From Flexifilum sp963727545 (lineage in GTDB: Bacteria; Chloroflexota; Anaerolineae; Aggregatilineales; Phototrophicaceae), in contig CAVSGS010000018.1 of NCBI GenBank assembly GCA_963727545.1, positions 62,001-126,000 on the forward strand: DNA of 64,000 nt. The letters are read 5' to 3'. Below are positions 43,232-51,851 of the stretch, one piece after another (position 1 is the first letter of the stretch; each line of letters opens with the position of its first letter). Below the pieces are notes generated by a model. That model was not told the origin of the DNA. It saw only the letters and a list, made by a program, of their open reading frames with translations, and made no database searches. The position numbers were made by a program, and so were the translations under genes.

Positions 43232-44482
43232 CTAGCGACGGAACAGGATTTCCGGGTCGAACTCGGTCGGGCGCAGCGACGACCAGTCGGTCGTGTTGGC
43301 GTTGGTCGAGGCGCGCACCTCGACGTGCACGTGCGTCGCCGACGAGTTGCCCGTGTTGCCGATGATGCCAAGCTGCTGGAAAGCGCTGAGCTGCTGCCCC
43401 ACCTGCACCGAGACGACGCTCAAATGAGCGTAGATCACGTACAGATGCGCCCCTGCCAGTCCCTTATCCTGCAGGCGCTCCTGCGTCGATGCCGGCAGCA
43501 GATCGTTCAGGTAGCGCACGATCACGGCGTTGCCGTAACCGAAGCCCCACGCCGGATCGAGAAAGACGCTGGCGTTGTCCAGCGGAATCCCCTGACTGAG
43601 CACGTTCGGCTGACCGTCAGTGCAGCGGGTGCAGGTCAGCAGCCGGACGATCAGCCCGCCATTGGGACCACTGCGGATCGGCTCACCGGCGCTGGCGCTA
43701 AAGTCCCAGCCCAGATGCTCGGCTTCGTTCGGGTTCTGGTTGTGATTTTGACCACGAATCCACCAGTACTGCTGCAGCGGTGCGGGATATTCATCACCTT
43801 TGCTCAAGCCGAAGTCGGAGCCGTCGCCGATGATGCTCAGATAGTCGGTGCGCACCCAGCCAGTGCCCTCGTCGCTCTTCACCTGCGCCCAGATGTAGTT
43901 GCTGGTGCCGCCCTGCGGGCGGGTCTGCAAAATCGTGACGACCTCTTTGTACGCCAGCCGTGCGATCACCCGCCCGCTGATCGGCGCTTCGCGCAGGTTC
44001 AGCCCGCTCACGCTGATCACCATGCCTTTGACTTCGCCGGGTGGCGTTGGCGTTGGGGCGGGGGTCGGTGTGGGCGTCGGCGGCGTGACCGGTGGTGGCG
44101 TCGGCACCGGGGCAGGTGTGGGCGTCGGCGTCACCGGCGCAGCATCCGGCAGTAGTTGCCGCATCAGCGTGAAGGCGTAGCTCGCCCCCGTGAGGATCGG
44201 GTAGCCGTAGGCGGTGCCATCGCCTTCCAGCGAGATCAAATCGTCGCGCAGCCAGCCGGTCATGCCGTCGGGGAACTCGACCTCGAACCACTGATAAACC
44301 TTGCCGTTAAGCGCGTTATTGGCTTGATCGGGCTTCACGTCGAGCACGGGCAGGTTGCGCGTGCCGATGTCCGCTTGAAAGCGAATGCCGACGCCGCTGG
44401 TGCCGGGCTGCTCGCGCAGATTGACCTTTGCCAGCGTCGGGATGTTCGGGTTGCCGGTGATGTGAACCAGAAATGTACTCAT
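43232..44482 (-). CDS. SH3-domain M23 metallopeptidase
   Basis: 416 residues. Two bacterial SH3 domains (about 14-95, AKVNLREQPGTSGVGIRF...WLRDDLISL; and 155-215, GLNLREAPISGRVIARL...GWVRTDYLSII) are joined by a Pro-Thr linker. The C-terminal peptidase has the zinc motif EAEHLGWDFSASAG (H-x3-D), YVIYAHLS and THVHVEVR (HxH). M23 enzymes cut peptidoglycan cross-bridges. There is no visible signal peptide at the annotated start, which is odd for such a protein; a GAGGA site supports this start. Confidence 0.88.
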   Translation of the reverse strand: MSTFLVHITGNPNIPTLAKVNLREQPGTSGVGIRFQADIGTRNLPVLDVKPDQANNALNGKVYQWFEVEFPDGMTGWLRDDLISLEGDGTAYGYPILTGASYAFTLMRQLLPDAAPVTPTPTPAPVPTPPPVTPPTPTPTPAPTPTPPGEVKGMVISVSGLNLREAPISGRVIARLAYKEVVTILQTRPQGGTSNYIWAQVKSDEGTGWVRTDYLSIIGDGSDFGLSKGDEYPAPLQQYWWIRGQNHNQNPNEAEHLGWDFSASAGEPIRSGPNGGLIVRLLTCTRCTDGQPNVLSQGIPLDNASVFLDPAWGFGYGNAVIVRYLNDLLPASTQERLQDKGLAGAHLYVIYAHLSVVSVQVGQQLSAFQQLGIIGNTGNSSATHVHVEVRASTNANTTDWSSLRPTEFDPEILFRR

Positions 44483-44582
44483 CGTCTTTTATCCTCGTGA
44501 ACAACCCTTATTGTATGACATACTGGCAAGTACCGAGTACCAAGTGCTGAGTCCCCCCTTCTACATTCCGGAATGAGGGGTT

Positions 44583-44612
44583 GTAAGGGCACGGCGTGCC
44601 GTGCCCCCTACG
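44583..44612. repeat. Family B palindrome fused to element C
   Basis: GTAAGGGC with the core ACGGCGTGCCGT and arm GCCCCCTAC, directly before element C copy 2, the same arrangement as at 25804. Confidence 0.85.
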
Positions 44613-44865
44613 TACCAACTTAAGCGATTTGACCGACGTTTTTGCTCTTGCCGCCGGGGGATCAAATCCCCCGGCTACCCAATCAAGCTCGCTGAAGCGA
44701 GCTACATGACGGGTGGAAATGGTTTTTAGCCGTCTTCAGGCGGCTTGAATGCTTAGCCAGCGGCTTCGAGCCTCTGGCGACACGCCGCGAACACGCTCTC
44801 AAAAGACGGGCGGTTCCTTAACTTGGTGTCATGGTGCACAACGTGCCGTGCCCCTACGGATTTGG
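44613..44865. repeat. Composite multi-hairpin element C, copy 2
   Basis: Begins GTACCAACTTAAGCGATTTG and shares order and spacing of stems with copy 1: GCCGGGGG-ATCAAAT-CCCCCGGC (44653-44675), AAGCTCGC/GCGAGCT (about 44685-44703), AGCCGTCT/GGCGGCT (about 44728-44747). The second stem differs from copy 1 by a compensatory C-G to T-A change. It ends with a B half ending CGTGCCCCTAC. Confidence 0.75.
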
Positions 44866-45460
44866 CAATAGACACACGCCCCTGCTTTTCTCCTCCTCTC
44901 ATTATGGAGAGGGGGTCGGGGGGTTGAGGTTGTACGTGCTTCTCCACCTGCTTGATCAGCCGATCATAGTCGGTGTGGCTGCGATTCGTCAGCGCGACGA
45001 CGCCGGTGAAACCCTCGCCCGCGAATATCCCCGTGAAGCGATATTGCAGCGGCAGCGACGGGATAATCAGCATCTTGCCCTCGGCAGCACGATAGCGTTT
45101 CTTGCCCACCATCGCCCGCCGCGTGACCTCGGCGTCTTTCGGCGGCAGCAGCGGATAGTCTTTGATCGCGCGCACGTCGTCCCACGCGACGAACCGCTCG
45201 TGCCAGACGCGCGGATGCAGCGTAATGCCATCGGCGGCGATGCTGACGGCGGGCGTCGCGCTGGTCAGCATCATCACCGGCGCGATCAGCAGCAGCGTGA
45301 TCAGTCCGCTGAGTACGAGCAGCGGCAGCCCGAACGCCGCTAAACCGATCTGCCCGATCCCGGCGGCGACCATCGCCACCGCCAGCGCAATTCCGCCATA
45401 CTGAGCAATCTGGTCGCTCAGCGGGTGGGGATGTCCGTGTTTGGATGAAATAGTTGGCAT
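44753..45460 (-). CDS. Membrane-anchored PH-like protein with repeat-derived C-terminus
   Basis: 235 residues. Two membrane helices (about 22-42 and 45-66) are followed by a PH-like beta region: VSIAADGITLHPRVWHERFVAWDDVRAIKDYPLLPP and MLIIPSLPLQYRFTGIFAGEGFTGVVALTNRSHTDYDRLIKQVEKHV. From about residue 180 the protein (DPLSIMRGGEKQG and onwards) is the translation of a family A hairpin, a B half and element C; the stop lies in element C. The native gene probably ended near HVQPQ. The ATG has no strong ribosome site. Confidence 0.72.
   Translation of the reverse strand: MPTISSKHGHPHPLSDQIAQYGGIALAVAMVAAGIGQIGLAAFGLPLLVLSGLITLLLIAPVMMLTSATPAVSIAADGITLHPRVWHERFVAWDDVRAIKDYPLLPPKDAEVTRRAMVGKKRYRAAEGKMLIIPSLPLQYRFTGIFAGEGFTGVVALTNRSHTDYDRLIKQVEKHVQPQPPDPLSIMRGGEKQGRVSIAKSVGARHVVHHDTKLRNRPSFESVFAACRQRLEAAG
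44890..44930. repeat. Family A hairpin in the 3' part of the PH-like gene
   Basis: CTCCTCTC-ATTAT-GGAGAGGGGG plus TCGGGGGG and TTGAGG; it forms the junction between native and repeat-derived codons. Confidence 0.8.
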
Positions 45461-45555
45461 AAGCTCATTTCAGAAAGGCGGGTTGCAGGCAAGGCAGGAA
45501 GTCCGATCCACCACAAATTCTGCTCGTAAGACGGCACTCAGGCAAAATTGACGAC

Positions 45556-45600
45556 GCACTCTCCCCTCCCTGAAGTCGGGGAGGGGTTGGGGGTGGGGTC
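45556..45600. repeat. Family A' hairpin
   Basis: CACTCTCCCCTCCCTGAA, GTCGGGGAGGGGTTGGGGG, TGGGGTC. It lies directly after the stop of the SH3 protein gene. Confidence 0.85.
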
Positions 45601-45610
45601 ATAATTGGCG

Positions 45611-46600
45611 TTAGTTGACCAGCACTTCGAACCAGTAGTTGCCCGGCAGCCCTTCCGCCAGCCAGCCCGTGAGTCCGGTGGTCAGAACGCGAACGTGCCA
45701 CCAGTTGTAGCCGCCGCTGCAGACCGCGCCATCGCTGATGACGTCGACGGCGATGCCATCGAGCAGTTCGGCGACGAGCGGTGCGGACGGGTCCGGCGCG
45801 CTGCGCAGGCGGCGCGGGACACCATCTCGATAGCTGACCGCCACCCGCGACCCAGCGTGCAGGCGCAGCGCGGTGCGGCAGGCGATTTCCGGCTCGCCGC
45901 TGGCGCTCAGTCCTTCGACGTAGTAGGCGGATGGGTAGCCTTCGGCGATCCAGCCATCGACCAACGTGCTGGTCGTGCCGTAAGGTGCGCGAACGTGCCA
46001 CCAGTTCAGATGATCGGCGCAGCGCGGACCGTCGAGCACGGTCAGCTTTTGCCCCGGCTGAACGACGGTCACGACGTCGGCGTCGTTACTAGGGATCGCC
46101 CGCACCCGCGAGCCGGTCACCGTTTCGAGCTGACCGCCCGCCTGAATCGTCTCCAGCGGCGCGGAGCAGTCGGTCGTCGCCGGGTCGACGTAGGCTTCGA
46201 GGAAGTAGCGCCCCGGTCGCCCTTCGATCACCCAGCCGGGTTCGCCGATACCCTCGACGTACCACCAGTTGTAATCGTTGGCACAGACCGGTCCCCGCGT
46301 GACCCGCAGCAGCACCAAATGATCGTAGTAGTTGACCAGCGGACCCGACAGCGACGGCGCGCTGCGAACGTTGACGCCGCCGCGCAGCAGCACGTCGCTC
46401 CCCAGCGTCAGCGACAGCGGCGCGGCGCAGCCCGGTGTCGGCACACCGAGCGGTTGATAAGTTGGCAAACCCGTAGCAATGATCGTGTAGCCGGGACCGG
46501 TCGGCGTGGGCGTCCCAACCGTTTGCGCAGTCGTCGGCGCGCTCACCAGCGTCAGCGCCGCGATCAGCAGGATCATGAGCAGAAGCGAGAAAACGCGCAT
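45611..46600 (-). CDS. Exported triple SH3-domain protein
   Basis: 329 residues. A signal peptide (MRVFSLLLMILLIAALTLVSAPTTAQ) is followed by a short Pro-Thr linker and three related SH3b-like units, each with a Cys pair and the WWHV/WWYV-E/R motif: GGVNVRSAPSLSG...CANDYNWWYVEG, RVRAIPSNDADVV...CADHLNWWHVRA, RRLRSAPDPSAPL...CSGGYNWWHVRV, each ending with GWIAEG/GWLAEG. Such domains bind cell-wall material. The start MRVFSLL follows AGGAGG by eight bases. Confidence 0.86.
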   Translation of the reverse strand: MRVFSLLLMILLIAALTLVSAPTTAQTVGTPTPTGPGYTIIATGLPTYQPLGVPTPGCAAPLSLTLGSDVLLRGGVNVRSAPSLSGPLVNYYDHLVLLRVTRGPVCANDYNWWYVEGIGEPGWVIEGRPGRYFLEAYVDPATTDCSAPLETIQAGGQLETVTGSRVRAIPSNDADVVTVVQPGQKLTVLDGPRCADHLNWWHVRAPYGTTSTLVDGWIAEGYPSAYYVEGLSASGEPEIACRTALRLHAGSRVAVSYRDGVPRRLRSAPDPSAPLVAELLDGIAVDVISDGAVCSGGYNWWHVRVLTTGLTGWLAEGLPGNYWFEVLVN

Positions 46601-46782
46601 CGACAAGCCCTCCTTGACGACTCTCATTGTAACCGATTCAGCCCATGCGCGCCGAATGGAACGCCAATTTTATGGGAATGATCGGCGATTTCACTACGCT
46701 GTCCGAACTGACCCGTTTCAAATCGCCTTAACCGCGTTATAAATAAGGGCGTCAGTTTGAGCATCATGCGTGGAGCATACTT

Positions 46783-47836
46783 ATGTCCCTATTGAAACGA
46801 CGATGGTGGGTTGGTCTATTGCTGATCTGCTTAGCTGCCCCCGTTTTCCTGCGCGTGAGCGCGCAGGATTCTAATTTGCTGCAAGACGCTGGTTTCGAAG
46901 GCAATTACGTCGGGCGCGGGCGACCCAACCTCAACACACCGGCAGCGTGGAACATTTGGCTGGCGACGTCGCCGCACAACTACGATTGGCAGAACCTCGC
47001 CGATAAAGTTTCCGCCTTTCCGCAGAATGGCGGCGCGGAAGTCCATTCCGGGTCGCATTCGCTCAACCTCAACGATGGCTACGCCACCTTCACCGCCGCG
47101 ATCTATCAGCAGGTGAGCGTGCAGCCCGACCAGAATTACACCGGCAGTATCTGGGCGCGGCTGAAAACCTGCAACATCGCCAAAAACGCCGATAACTGCG
47201 GCTCGGCGGTCGAGTCCGGTGCTTACGTCAAGGTCGGCATCGACCCGACCGGCGGCACCGATCCCAACAACCCGGCGATCGTCTGGTCGGGCAACATCCA
47301 GCCGCACGAACTCGTGGCAGCAGGCAGTTGTCAGCGCGACCGCGACCGGTGGGACGATCACGCTGTTCGCCTTCGTCACTCAGCAGTGGCCCTCGGACCT
47401 CAACAACGTTTGGTTCGACGACGCCTCACTGACCGGTGGTGGCGCAGGCGGAACTGCGCCCGGTGTAGCAACGGTCGTGCCGACCGCGCGCCCGGTGGCA
47501 ACGGCTTTCGTCGCCATCGTCCAGCCGCCGCGCCCCGACGGATCAATTGTTCACATCGTCCAGTACGGCGACACCATGACCGGCATCTCGTCGGCTTATG
47601 GCGTCTCCATTGACGACATCGTCGCCTTGAACGGCTTGCGCAGCTCGCGTTACATCTACGTTGGGCAGGAACTCCTGATCAAACCGGCGGGCAGTGTTAC
47701 CCCAAGCTCCGGCTCATCGACGGCTAGCGACAGTGGCAGCCTGCTCTCGCAGGCGGACCTCGCCTCGCTGAATCCCAATCCCGGTCCCACGCCGGTCGGC
47801 ATGTCGCTTAATGCGACGCCGACCCTGCCGGGCTAA
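46783..47836 (+). CDS. Exported carbohydrate-binding-like and LysM protein, frameshifted
   Basis: About 350 residues. A signal peptide (MSLLKRRWWVGLLLICLAAPVFLRVSAQ) is followed by a jelly-roll, CBM-like domain: NLLQDAGFEGNY, AEVHSGSHSLNLNDGYATFTAAIYQQVSVQPDQNYTGSIWARL. The frame shifts near 47309 (one extra base gives PH-NSWQQAVVSATATGGTITLF, then WFDDASL, the usual end of the domain). After a Pro-rich linker comes a LysM: VHIVQYGDTMTGISSAYGVSIDDIVALNGLRSSRYIYVGQELLI. It likely binds peptidoglycan or another glycan outside the cell. GGAG precedes the ATG. Confidence 0.85.
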
Positions 47837-47902
47837 GCTTCGAATTCGCTCCGCAGCAGCACGGTGATCGCTGTGCTGCTGCGCTCACAACTTAAGGACA
47901 CC

Positions 47903-48367
47903 ATGGCAGTCGAAACCTTTGCTCAGCGCTTTTTCATTGCCACGCCGATTGAGCGCATCTACGATCATCTCGCCGAGCCGCAGAATTACGTTGGCTTATC
48001 GCCGCTGGTCGTCGCCGTCCGTGATGTGCAAACCAGCCGCGATGCGCGCGGGCGTGAGGTGCAGCACTACCTCTCGGTTGAGCGGTTTCACTTTCTGGGG
48101 TTCATTCGCTACGACAATTTGATCCGCGTCACGACCACCCTCACCGAGCCACCGGCACAGTTGATCTCCGAGGTGGACAGTCCGGGATGGGTGCACATGC
48201 AGTTCGTCTTCGACCTCCAGCCGGATAGCGAAGGCACGTGGATCGAGGAGACGATTACGGCGCGAGCACCGCTGCTGCTGCGCGGCTATGTCGTCGCCGA
48301 AGCTCGGCGCGTTCAGGAGGCGCTGGCGCGCATCCTCAAGACTCGGATGGAGGAACTGGCGGGGTAG
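47903..48367 (+). CDS. SRPBCC/START-like protein
   Basis: 154 residues. The helix-grip fold shows as FAQRFFIATPIERIYDHLAEPQNYVGLSPLVVAVRDV, then YLSVERFHFLGFIRYDNLIRVTTTL, and a long C-terminal helix (APLLLRGYVVAEARRVQEALARILKTRM). These proteins bind hydrophobic ligands. Start is the ATG of MAVETF after AAGGACACC. Its 3' end overlaps the repaired end of the convergent STAS-like gene by 32 bases. Confidence 0.8.
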   Translation: MAVETFAQRFFIATPIERIYDHLAEPQNYVGLSPLVVAVRDVQTSRDARGREVQHYLSVERFHFLGFIRYDNLIRVTTTLTEPPAQLISEVDSPGWVHMQFVFDLQPDSEGTWIEETITARAPLLLRGYVVAEARRVQEALARILKTRMEELAG

Positions 48368-48892
48368 CGGTTGCTGGTGGTTCCGCTGCGGCTGGTGGTT
48401 CTGCTGCGGCTGGTGGTCTGCCGCTGGTGTTTGGGCTGCCGCTGGTGGTTCTGCTGCCGATGTTTGGGCTGCCGCTGGCTCGGCTGGCGATTCCGGCGGT
48501 CGCTCCGGCGGATGCTGCATATCGTGCTCCGCCAGTATTTTATGCGCTTGTTCCAGCGTCTTGGCGACGCGAAAACGGGTCTTGCGCTGGGCGGACGCGC
48601 GCTCGATCATCCCGGCGAGAATTTCGACAAACTTGGACGAGGTCACAATCACGGCGAGGTCGAACGGCTTAGGCGGTTCGCTCATCGATTGATTGAAGTG
48701 TGACAGCAGATTTTGCGGAAACAGGCGACATTCGGTCATGTCGATCAGGATGTTGACGGTATACGGGCGGTCTCTGACCAGCTCCACCCCATCGCGAATG
48801 GACTGGTGATACTCGTCCCACGTCCATTTCCCCTCGAAACGAAAAATGGTGTACGTTTCGTCAGCATTGCCCCATGTAACCGTGATCGGCAT
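48336..48892 (-). CDS. SpoIIAA/STAS-like protein with Ala/Pro-rich tail, frameshifted
   Basis: About 185 residues after repair. The N-terminal 120 residues (TYTIFRFEGKWTWDEYHQSIRDGVELV, YTVNILIDMTECRLFPQNLLSHF, FDLAVIVTSSKFVEILAGMIERASAQRKTRFRVAKTLEQAHKIL) look like a STAS/SpoIIAA-type domain. The tail repeats AAAEPPAA units. One missing A near 48416 (GCAGACC for GCAGAACC) makes the frame run antisense through the SRPBCC gene; with the A restored the repeat continues AAAEPPATATPPVPPSES and stops at 48336. Confidence 0.72.
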
Positions 48893-49046
48893 GATGAACT
48901 CTCCTCCAACCTCATGCTGCTTGATTTCATCGTATCACGACAACTGCTCAGATAGAACAAATTCTTTGCCGCCCACAGCAGCACCCGTTTAGCAATTTGT
49001 AATCGTTTGCCCCTATGCTGCTCGCAAAAGAGATTGGGAGTAGCAG

Positions 49047-49820
49047 ATGAGTTGGATCGGTGATCGAATCGGTTGGATCGGGCTGCTGGTTGGAAGTGGC
49101 TTACTACTGTTGCTCGCCAGCCAAGCGTTCGCCCAAACCGGCACCCTGCCGGATCGCGGTGCCGCGCCGGAAATCGAAAGTCTAAACTGGATCAACAGCG
49201 ACGTGCCGCTGCGACTGGCAGCGCTGCGCGGCAGTGTCGTCCTGCTGGAATTCTGGACGTTCGACTGCATCAACTGCATTCACACGCTGCCGCACGTCGA
49301 GCAATGGTATCAGGATTACCGCGATCAGGGCTTGGTCGTGCTGGGGATTCACTATCCCGAATTTCGCTATGAGCACGACCTCCAGAACGTCCGCGCGGCG
49401 ACGCAGCGCCTCAACGTGACCTATCCGGTCGGCATCGATAACGACGGTGTGACGTGGAACGCCTACAATCAGCGGTACTGGCCCACCCTCTACCTGATCG
49501 ACAAGCAGGGACAGATTCGCTATCTGCGCATCGGCGAGGGGAACTACGAAGCAACCGAAGCCGCGCTTCAAGCGCTGCTCGCCGAGACGCCCGCATCCGC
49601 GCCAAGCACGGCAGAACCCGCGCCCGCGCTGGCTTATCTCACGCCGGACACAGTCTTGAACGTGCGCGCCGCGCCGGGTGTCGAGAGCGATCAAATCGGC
49701 GCAATCGATCCCGGCATGGCGCTGGTCATCCTCGGTGAGCAGGACGGCTGGTATCAGATCAGCTACAACGATGGCGTCGGCTACGTCTCCGGCGATTATG
49801 TGACCGTCCACGAAAGCTGA
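49047..49820 (+). CDS. Membrane-tethered thioredoxin-like protein with SH3 domain
   Basis: 257 residues. An N-terminal membrane segment or signal peptide (GWIGLLVGSGLLLLLASQAFA) precedes a TlpA/DipZ-like thioredoxin domain with the redox pair FWTFDCINCIHTLPHVEQWY, then VVLGIHYPEFRYE and WPTLYLIDKQGQIRYLRIGEGNY. A linker and a C-terminal SH3 domain follow (TVLNVRAAPGVESDQIG...YQISYNDGVGYVSGDYV). It may keep envelope proteins reduced; the FDCxNC type resembles the cytochrome-c-biogenesis-related reductases. GGGAG precedes the ATG. Confidence 0.87.
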   Translation: MSWIGDRIGWIGLLVGSGLLLLLASQAFAQTGTLPDRGAAPEIESLNWINSDVPLRLAALRGSVVLLEFWTFDCINCIHTLPHVEQWYQDYRDQGLVVLGIHYPEFRYEHDLQNVRAATQRLNVTYPVGIDNDGVTWNAYNQRYWPTLYLIDKQGQIRYLRIGEGNYEATEAALQALLAETPASAPSTAEPAPALAYLTPDTVLNVRAAPGVESDQIGAIDPGMALVILGEQDGWYQISYNDGVGYVSGDYVTVHES

Positions 49821-50110
49821 TCGCAGCAAATCTACGATCGGTGTAGAGACAGGTTTATGCTCTTTTCCAAATTAAGACGGAGTAAGCTCAACCTCATATC
49901 CGTGTTTTTCTCCCCCTCTCATCATGGAGAGGGGGTCGGGGGGTGAGGTTTGTAGGGGCGCAGCGTGCTGCGCCCGTTCCCCGTATTTAATCGTTAATTC
50001 GCATAAAACCTGCCCCTACGGACAACATCGATTTGCCCCGTCGTGAAGTTGTGCGATTCTCCCGTGTTCCTTACAATGTAGCTTAAAAACACTTACAGGA
50101 GCACGTCCTC
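49821..50110. repeat. Repeat-rich non-coding stretch
   Basis: A family A hairpin (49910-49949), a family B palindrome (49952-49975, core GCAGCGTGCTGC) and a separate B half (about 50005-50020, AAACCTGCCCCTAC). The end holds the upstream region of fbp with AGGAG. No gene seen. Confidence 0.8.
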
Positions 50111-51181
50111 ATGTCCTCGCAAGTCATCACCATTGAGCGGCATATCTTCGACAAGCAGAAGGAACACCCGCAGGCGACCGGCAACTTGACCGGGCTGCTC
50201 TACGATATGGCGCTTGCCGCCAAGATCATCGCCCGCGAGACCACCCGCGCCGGACTAGCGAGCATCCTCGGTGCCAGCGACAGCACCAACGTCTACGGCG
50301 AGCGTCAGCAGAAGCTCGACCTGTTCGCCAACTCGGTCATCTTCCGCATGAACGATCACACCGAGCGCCTGTGCGCGATGGCGTCCGAGGAGCACGAGGA
50401 CATCCTCGAAATTCCGCCGCATTACGGCAAGGGCAAGTACGTGCTGCTGTTCGACCCGCTCGACGGCTCCTCGAATATCGACGTCAACGTCTCAATTGGC
50501 ACGATCTTCGCCATTCACCGCAAGGTGACGACCGGCGCGCAGGGGGCAATGGACGACATCTTGCAGCCGGGGCGCAGCTTGGTCGCCGCCGGTTACGTGA
50601 TCTACGGCAGCAGCACGATGATGGTCTACAGCACCGGGCACGGCGTCGACGGCTTCACCCTCGATCCGTCGATTGGCGAGTTCCTGCTCAGCCACCCGGA
50701 CATCCGCACGCCAGAGCCGCCGCTGTTCTACAGTTGCAATCAGGGCTATCAGCGCGGCTGGACGGCGGGCGTGCAGCACTTGACCCACTGGCTGCAAGGG
50801 ATCGCCAATTCGCCGGGTGAACCACCGCGCGAACCGCTCTCGCACCGTTACATCGGCTCGATGATTTCGGACTTTCACCGCAATCTGCTGCAAGGCGGCA
50901 TCTACTACTATCCCGGCGACATGACCAAGCCGGAGGGGAAAATTCGCCTGCTGCTCGAAGCGCAGGCGCTGGCGTTCATCGCCGAGCAGGCGGGCGGCTA
51001 CGCCTCCGACGGTATCGGCGACGTGCTCGACGTACAGCCGCATAAACTGCACCAGCGCACGCCGCTGTTCATCGGCAACCGCTCGCTGGTCGAGAGAGCC
51101 GAAGGCTTCATCCGTGACTACGATCAGGAGTGGATCGACCGCTACCGCGCCTACCGCGATCGCAGAGCTAATGCTTCATGA
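50111..51181 (+). CDS. fbp: Fructose-1,6-bisphosphatase class I
   Basis: Hydrolyses fructose-1,6-bisphosphate in gluconeogenesis. Class I traits: ASEEHEDILEIPPHYGKGKYVLLFDPLDGSSNIDVNVSIGTIFAIH (metal ligands E, D, D with LDGSSN), MMVYSTGHGVDGFTLDPSIGEFLLSHP, HRYIGSMISDFHRNLLQGGIYYYPGD and LRLLLEAQALAFIAEQAGG-type ending (KIRLLLEAQALAFIAEQAGGYA is split here). 356 residues, normal length. The last residues RANAS seem newly acquired: the true end (IDRYRAYRDRRAGE) is found again 200 bases downstream beyond an insertion of repeats. Confidence 0.96.
   Translation: MSSQVITIERHIFDKQKEHPQATGNLTGLLYDMALAAKIIARETTRAGLASILGASDSTNVYGERQQKLDLFANSVIFRMNDHTERLCAMASEEHEDILEIPPHYGKGKYVLLFDPLDGSSNIDVNVSIGTIFAIHRKVTTGAQGAMDDILQPGRSLVAAGYVIYGSSTMMVYSTGHGVDGFTLDPSIGEFLLSHPDIRTPEPPLFYSCNQGYQRGWTAGVQHLTHWLQGIANSPGEPPREPLSHRYIGSMISDFHRNLLQGGIYYYPGDMTKPEGKIRLLLEAQALAFIAEQAGGYASDGIGDVLDVQPHKLHQRTPLFIGNRSLVERAEGFIRDYDQEWIDRYRAYRDRRANAS
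51133..51163. repeat. 31-bp direct duplication at the end of fbp, copy 1
   Basis: 31 bases beginning GATCGACCGCTACCGCGCC, coding for IDRYRAYRDR. Exact second copy at 51332-51362. Confidence 0.95.
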
Positions 51182-51210
51182 GGCGCAATGAAACTCCCGT
51201 CATGAAATAT

Positions 51211-51239
51211 GTAGGGGCGTTACATGTAACGCCCCATAC
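51211..51239. repeat. Family B palindrome in the fbp insertion
   Basis: Arm GTAGGGGC, core GTTACATGTAAC, arm GCCCCATAC. Confidence 0.9.
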
Positions 51240-51258
51240 GTACTTTGTTCCGTATCTC

Positions 51259-51330
51259 AAACCTCACCCCCCAACCCCCTCTCCATGCAATGGAGAGGGG
51301 GAGCTAAGCGAAGCGAAGCGGGGTGAGGTC
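51259..51330. repeat. Family A hairpin in the fbp insertion
   Basis: CCTCACCCCCCAACC, stem CCCCCTCTCC-ATGCAAT-GGAGAGGGGG, then AGCTAAGCGAAGCGAAGC and GGGGTGAGG. Both outer ends are complementary, so the full element is a larger stem. Confidence 0.85.
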
Positions 51331-51331
51331 A

Positions 51332-51362
51332 GATCGACCGCTACCGCGCCTACCGCGATCGC
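51332..51362. repeat. 31-bp direct duplication at the end of fbp, copy 2
   Basis: Followed by CGCCGGGGAGTAA, which encodes RAGE and a stop and is probably the original end of fbp. Confidence 0.95.
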
Positions 51363-51386
51363 CGCGCCGGGGAGTAACGCCCGCAA

Positions 51387-51749
51387 TCACTCACTCGCGG
51401 GCAAAAATGCGCGTTGCAGAAACCGCATACCCGCCATGATTTGATTGACCCGTTGCTCGGTCAGTGTGCCGACGTATTGACCTAATCGGATTTTGTCGAT
51501 AGTCGTTATTTTCGACACTTCCACGACACTTTGTGCCGGTAAATTGGCTTCACCCGCCTCAAGCAGTACATTGCCGGGCATGGTTATCCGCTTCAGGTTC
51601 GACGTCAAGCTACAGGCAACCACCGTATCGATGCGGCTGTGGTTAAAAAGGTCTTCCTGAACCACGACATAGGGATGCGGAATACCCGCCTCCAACCCGC
51701 TCGAAGTTTCGGGCTGTACCCAGTAGATATCGCCTTGGTTGATGACCAT
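51387..51749 (-). CDS. MazF/PemK-family toxin-like protein
   Basis: 120 residues. The PemK/MazF endoribonuclease fold is shown by INQGDIYWVQPETSSGLEAGIPHPYVVVQEDLFNHSRIDTVVACSLTSNLKR, NVLLEAGEANLPAQSVVEVSKITTIDKIRLGQYVGTLTEQRVNQIMAGM. MazF toxins cut mRNA at short sites. The start MVINQGD follows GGGAGCTGGA. No antitoxin gene is found next to it; repeats occupy the upstream 140 bases. It may be a solitary member or have a distant partner. Confidence 0.86.
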   Translation of the reverse strand: MVINQGDIYWVQPETSSGLEAGIPHPYVVVQEDLFNHSRIDTVVACSLTSNLKRITMPGNVLLEAGEANLPAQSVVEVSKITTIDKIRLGQYVGTLTEQRVNQIMAGMRFLQRAFLPASE

Positions 51750-51777
51750 TCCAGCTCCCAAATGGACACTCGCATAA

Positions 51778-51804
51778 AAGGGACGCACTACCGTGCGCCC
51801 CTAC
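51778..51804. repeat. Degenerate family B palindrome
   Basis: GGGACGCACTACCGTGCG then CCCCTAC, upstream of the MazF-like gene. Confidence 0.6.
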
Positions 51805-51851
51805 AAAACCACGCGATGCCTGCCCGCATACTGAGCGACCAGATCGCTTTA

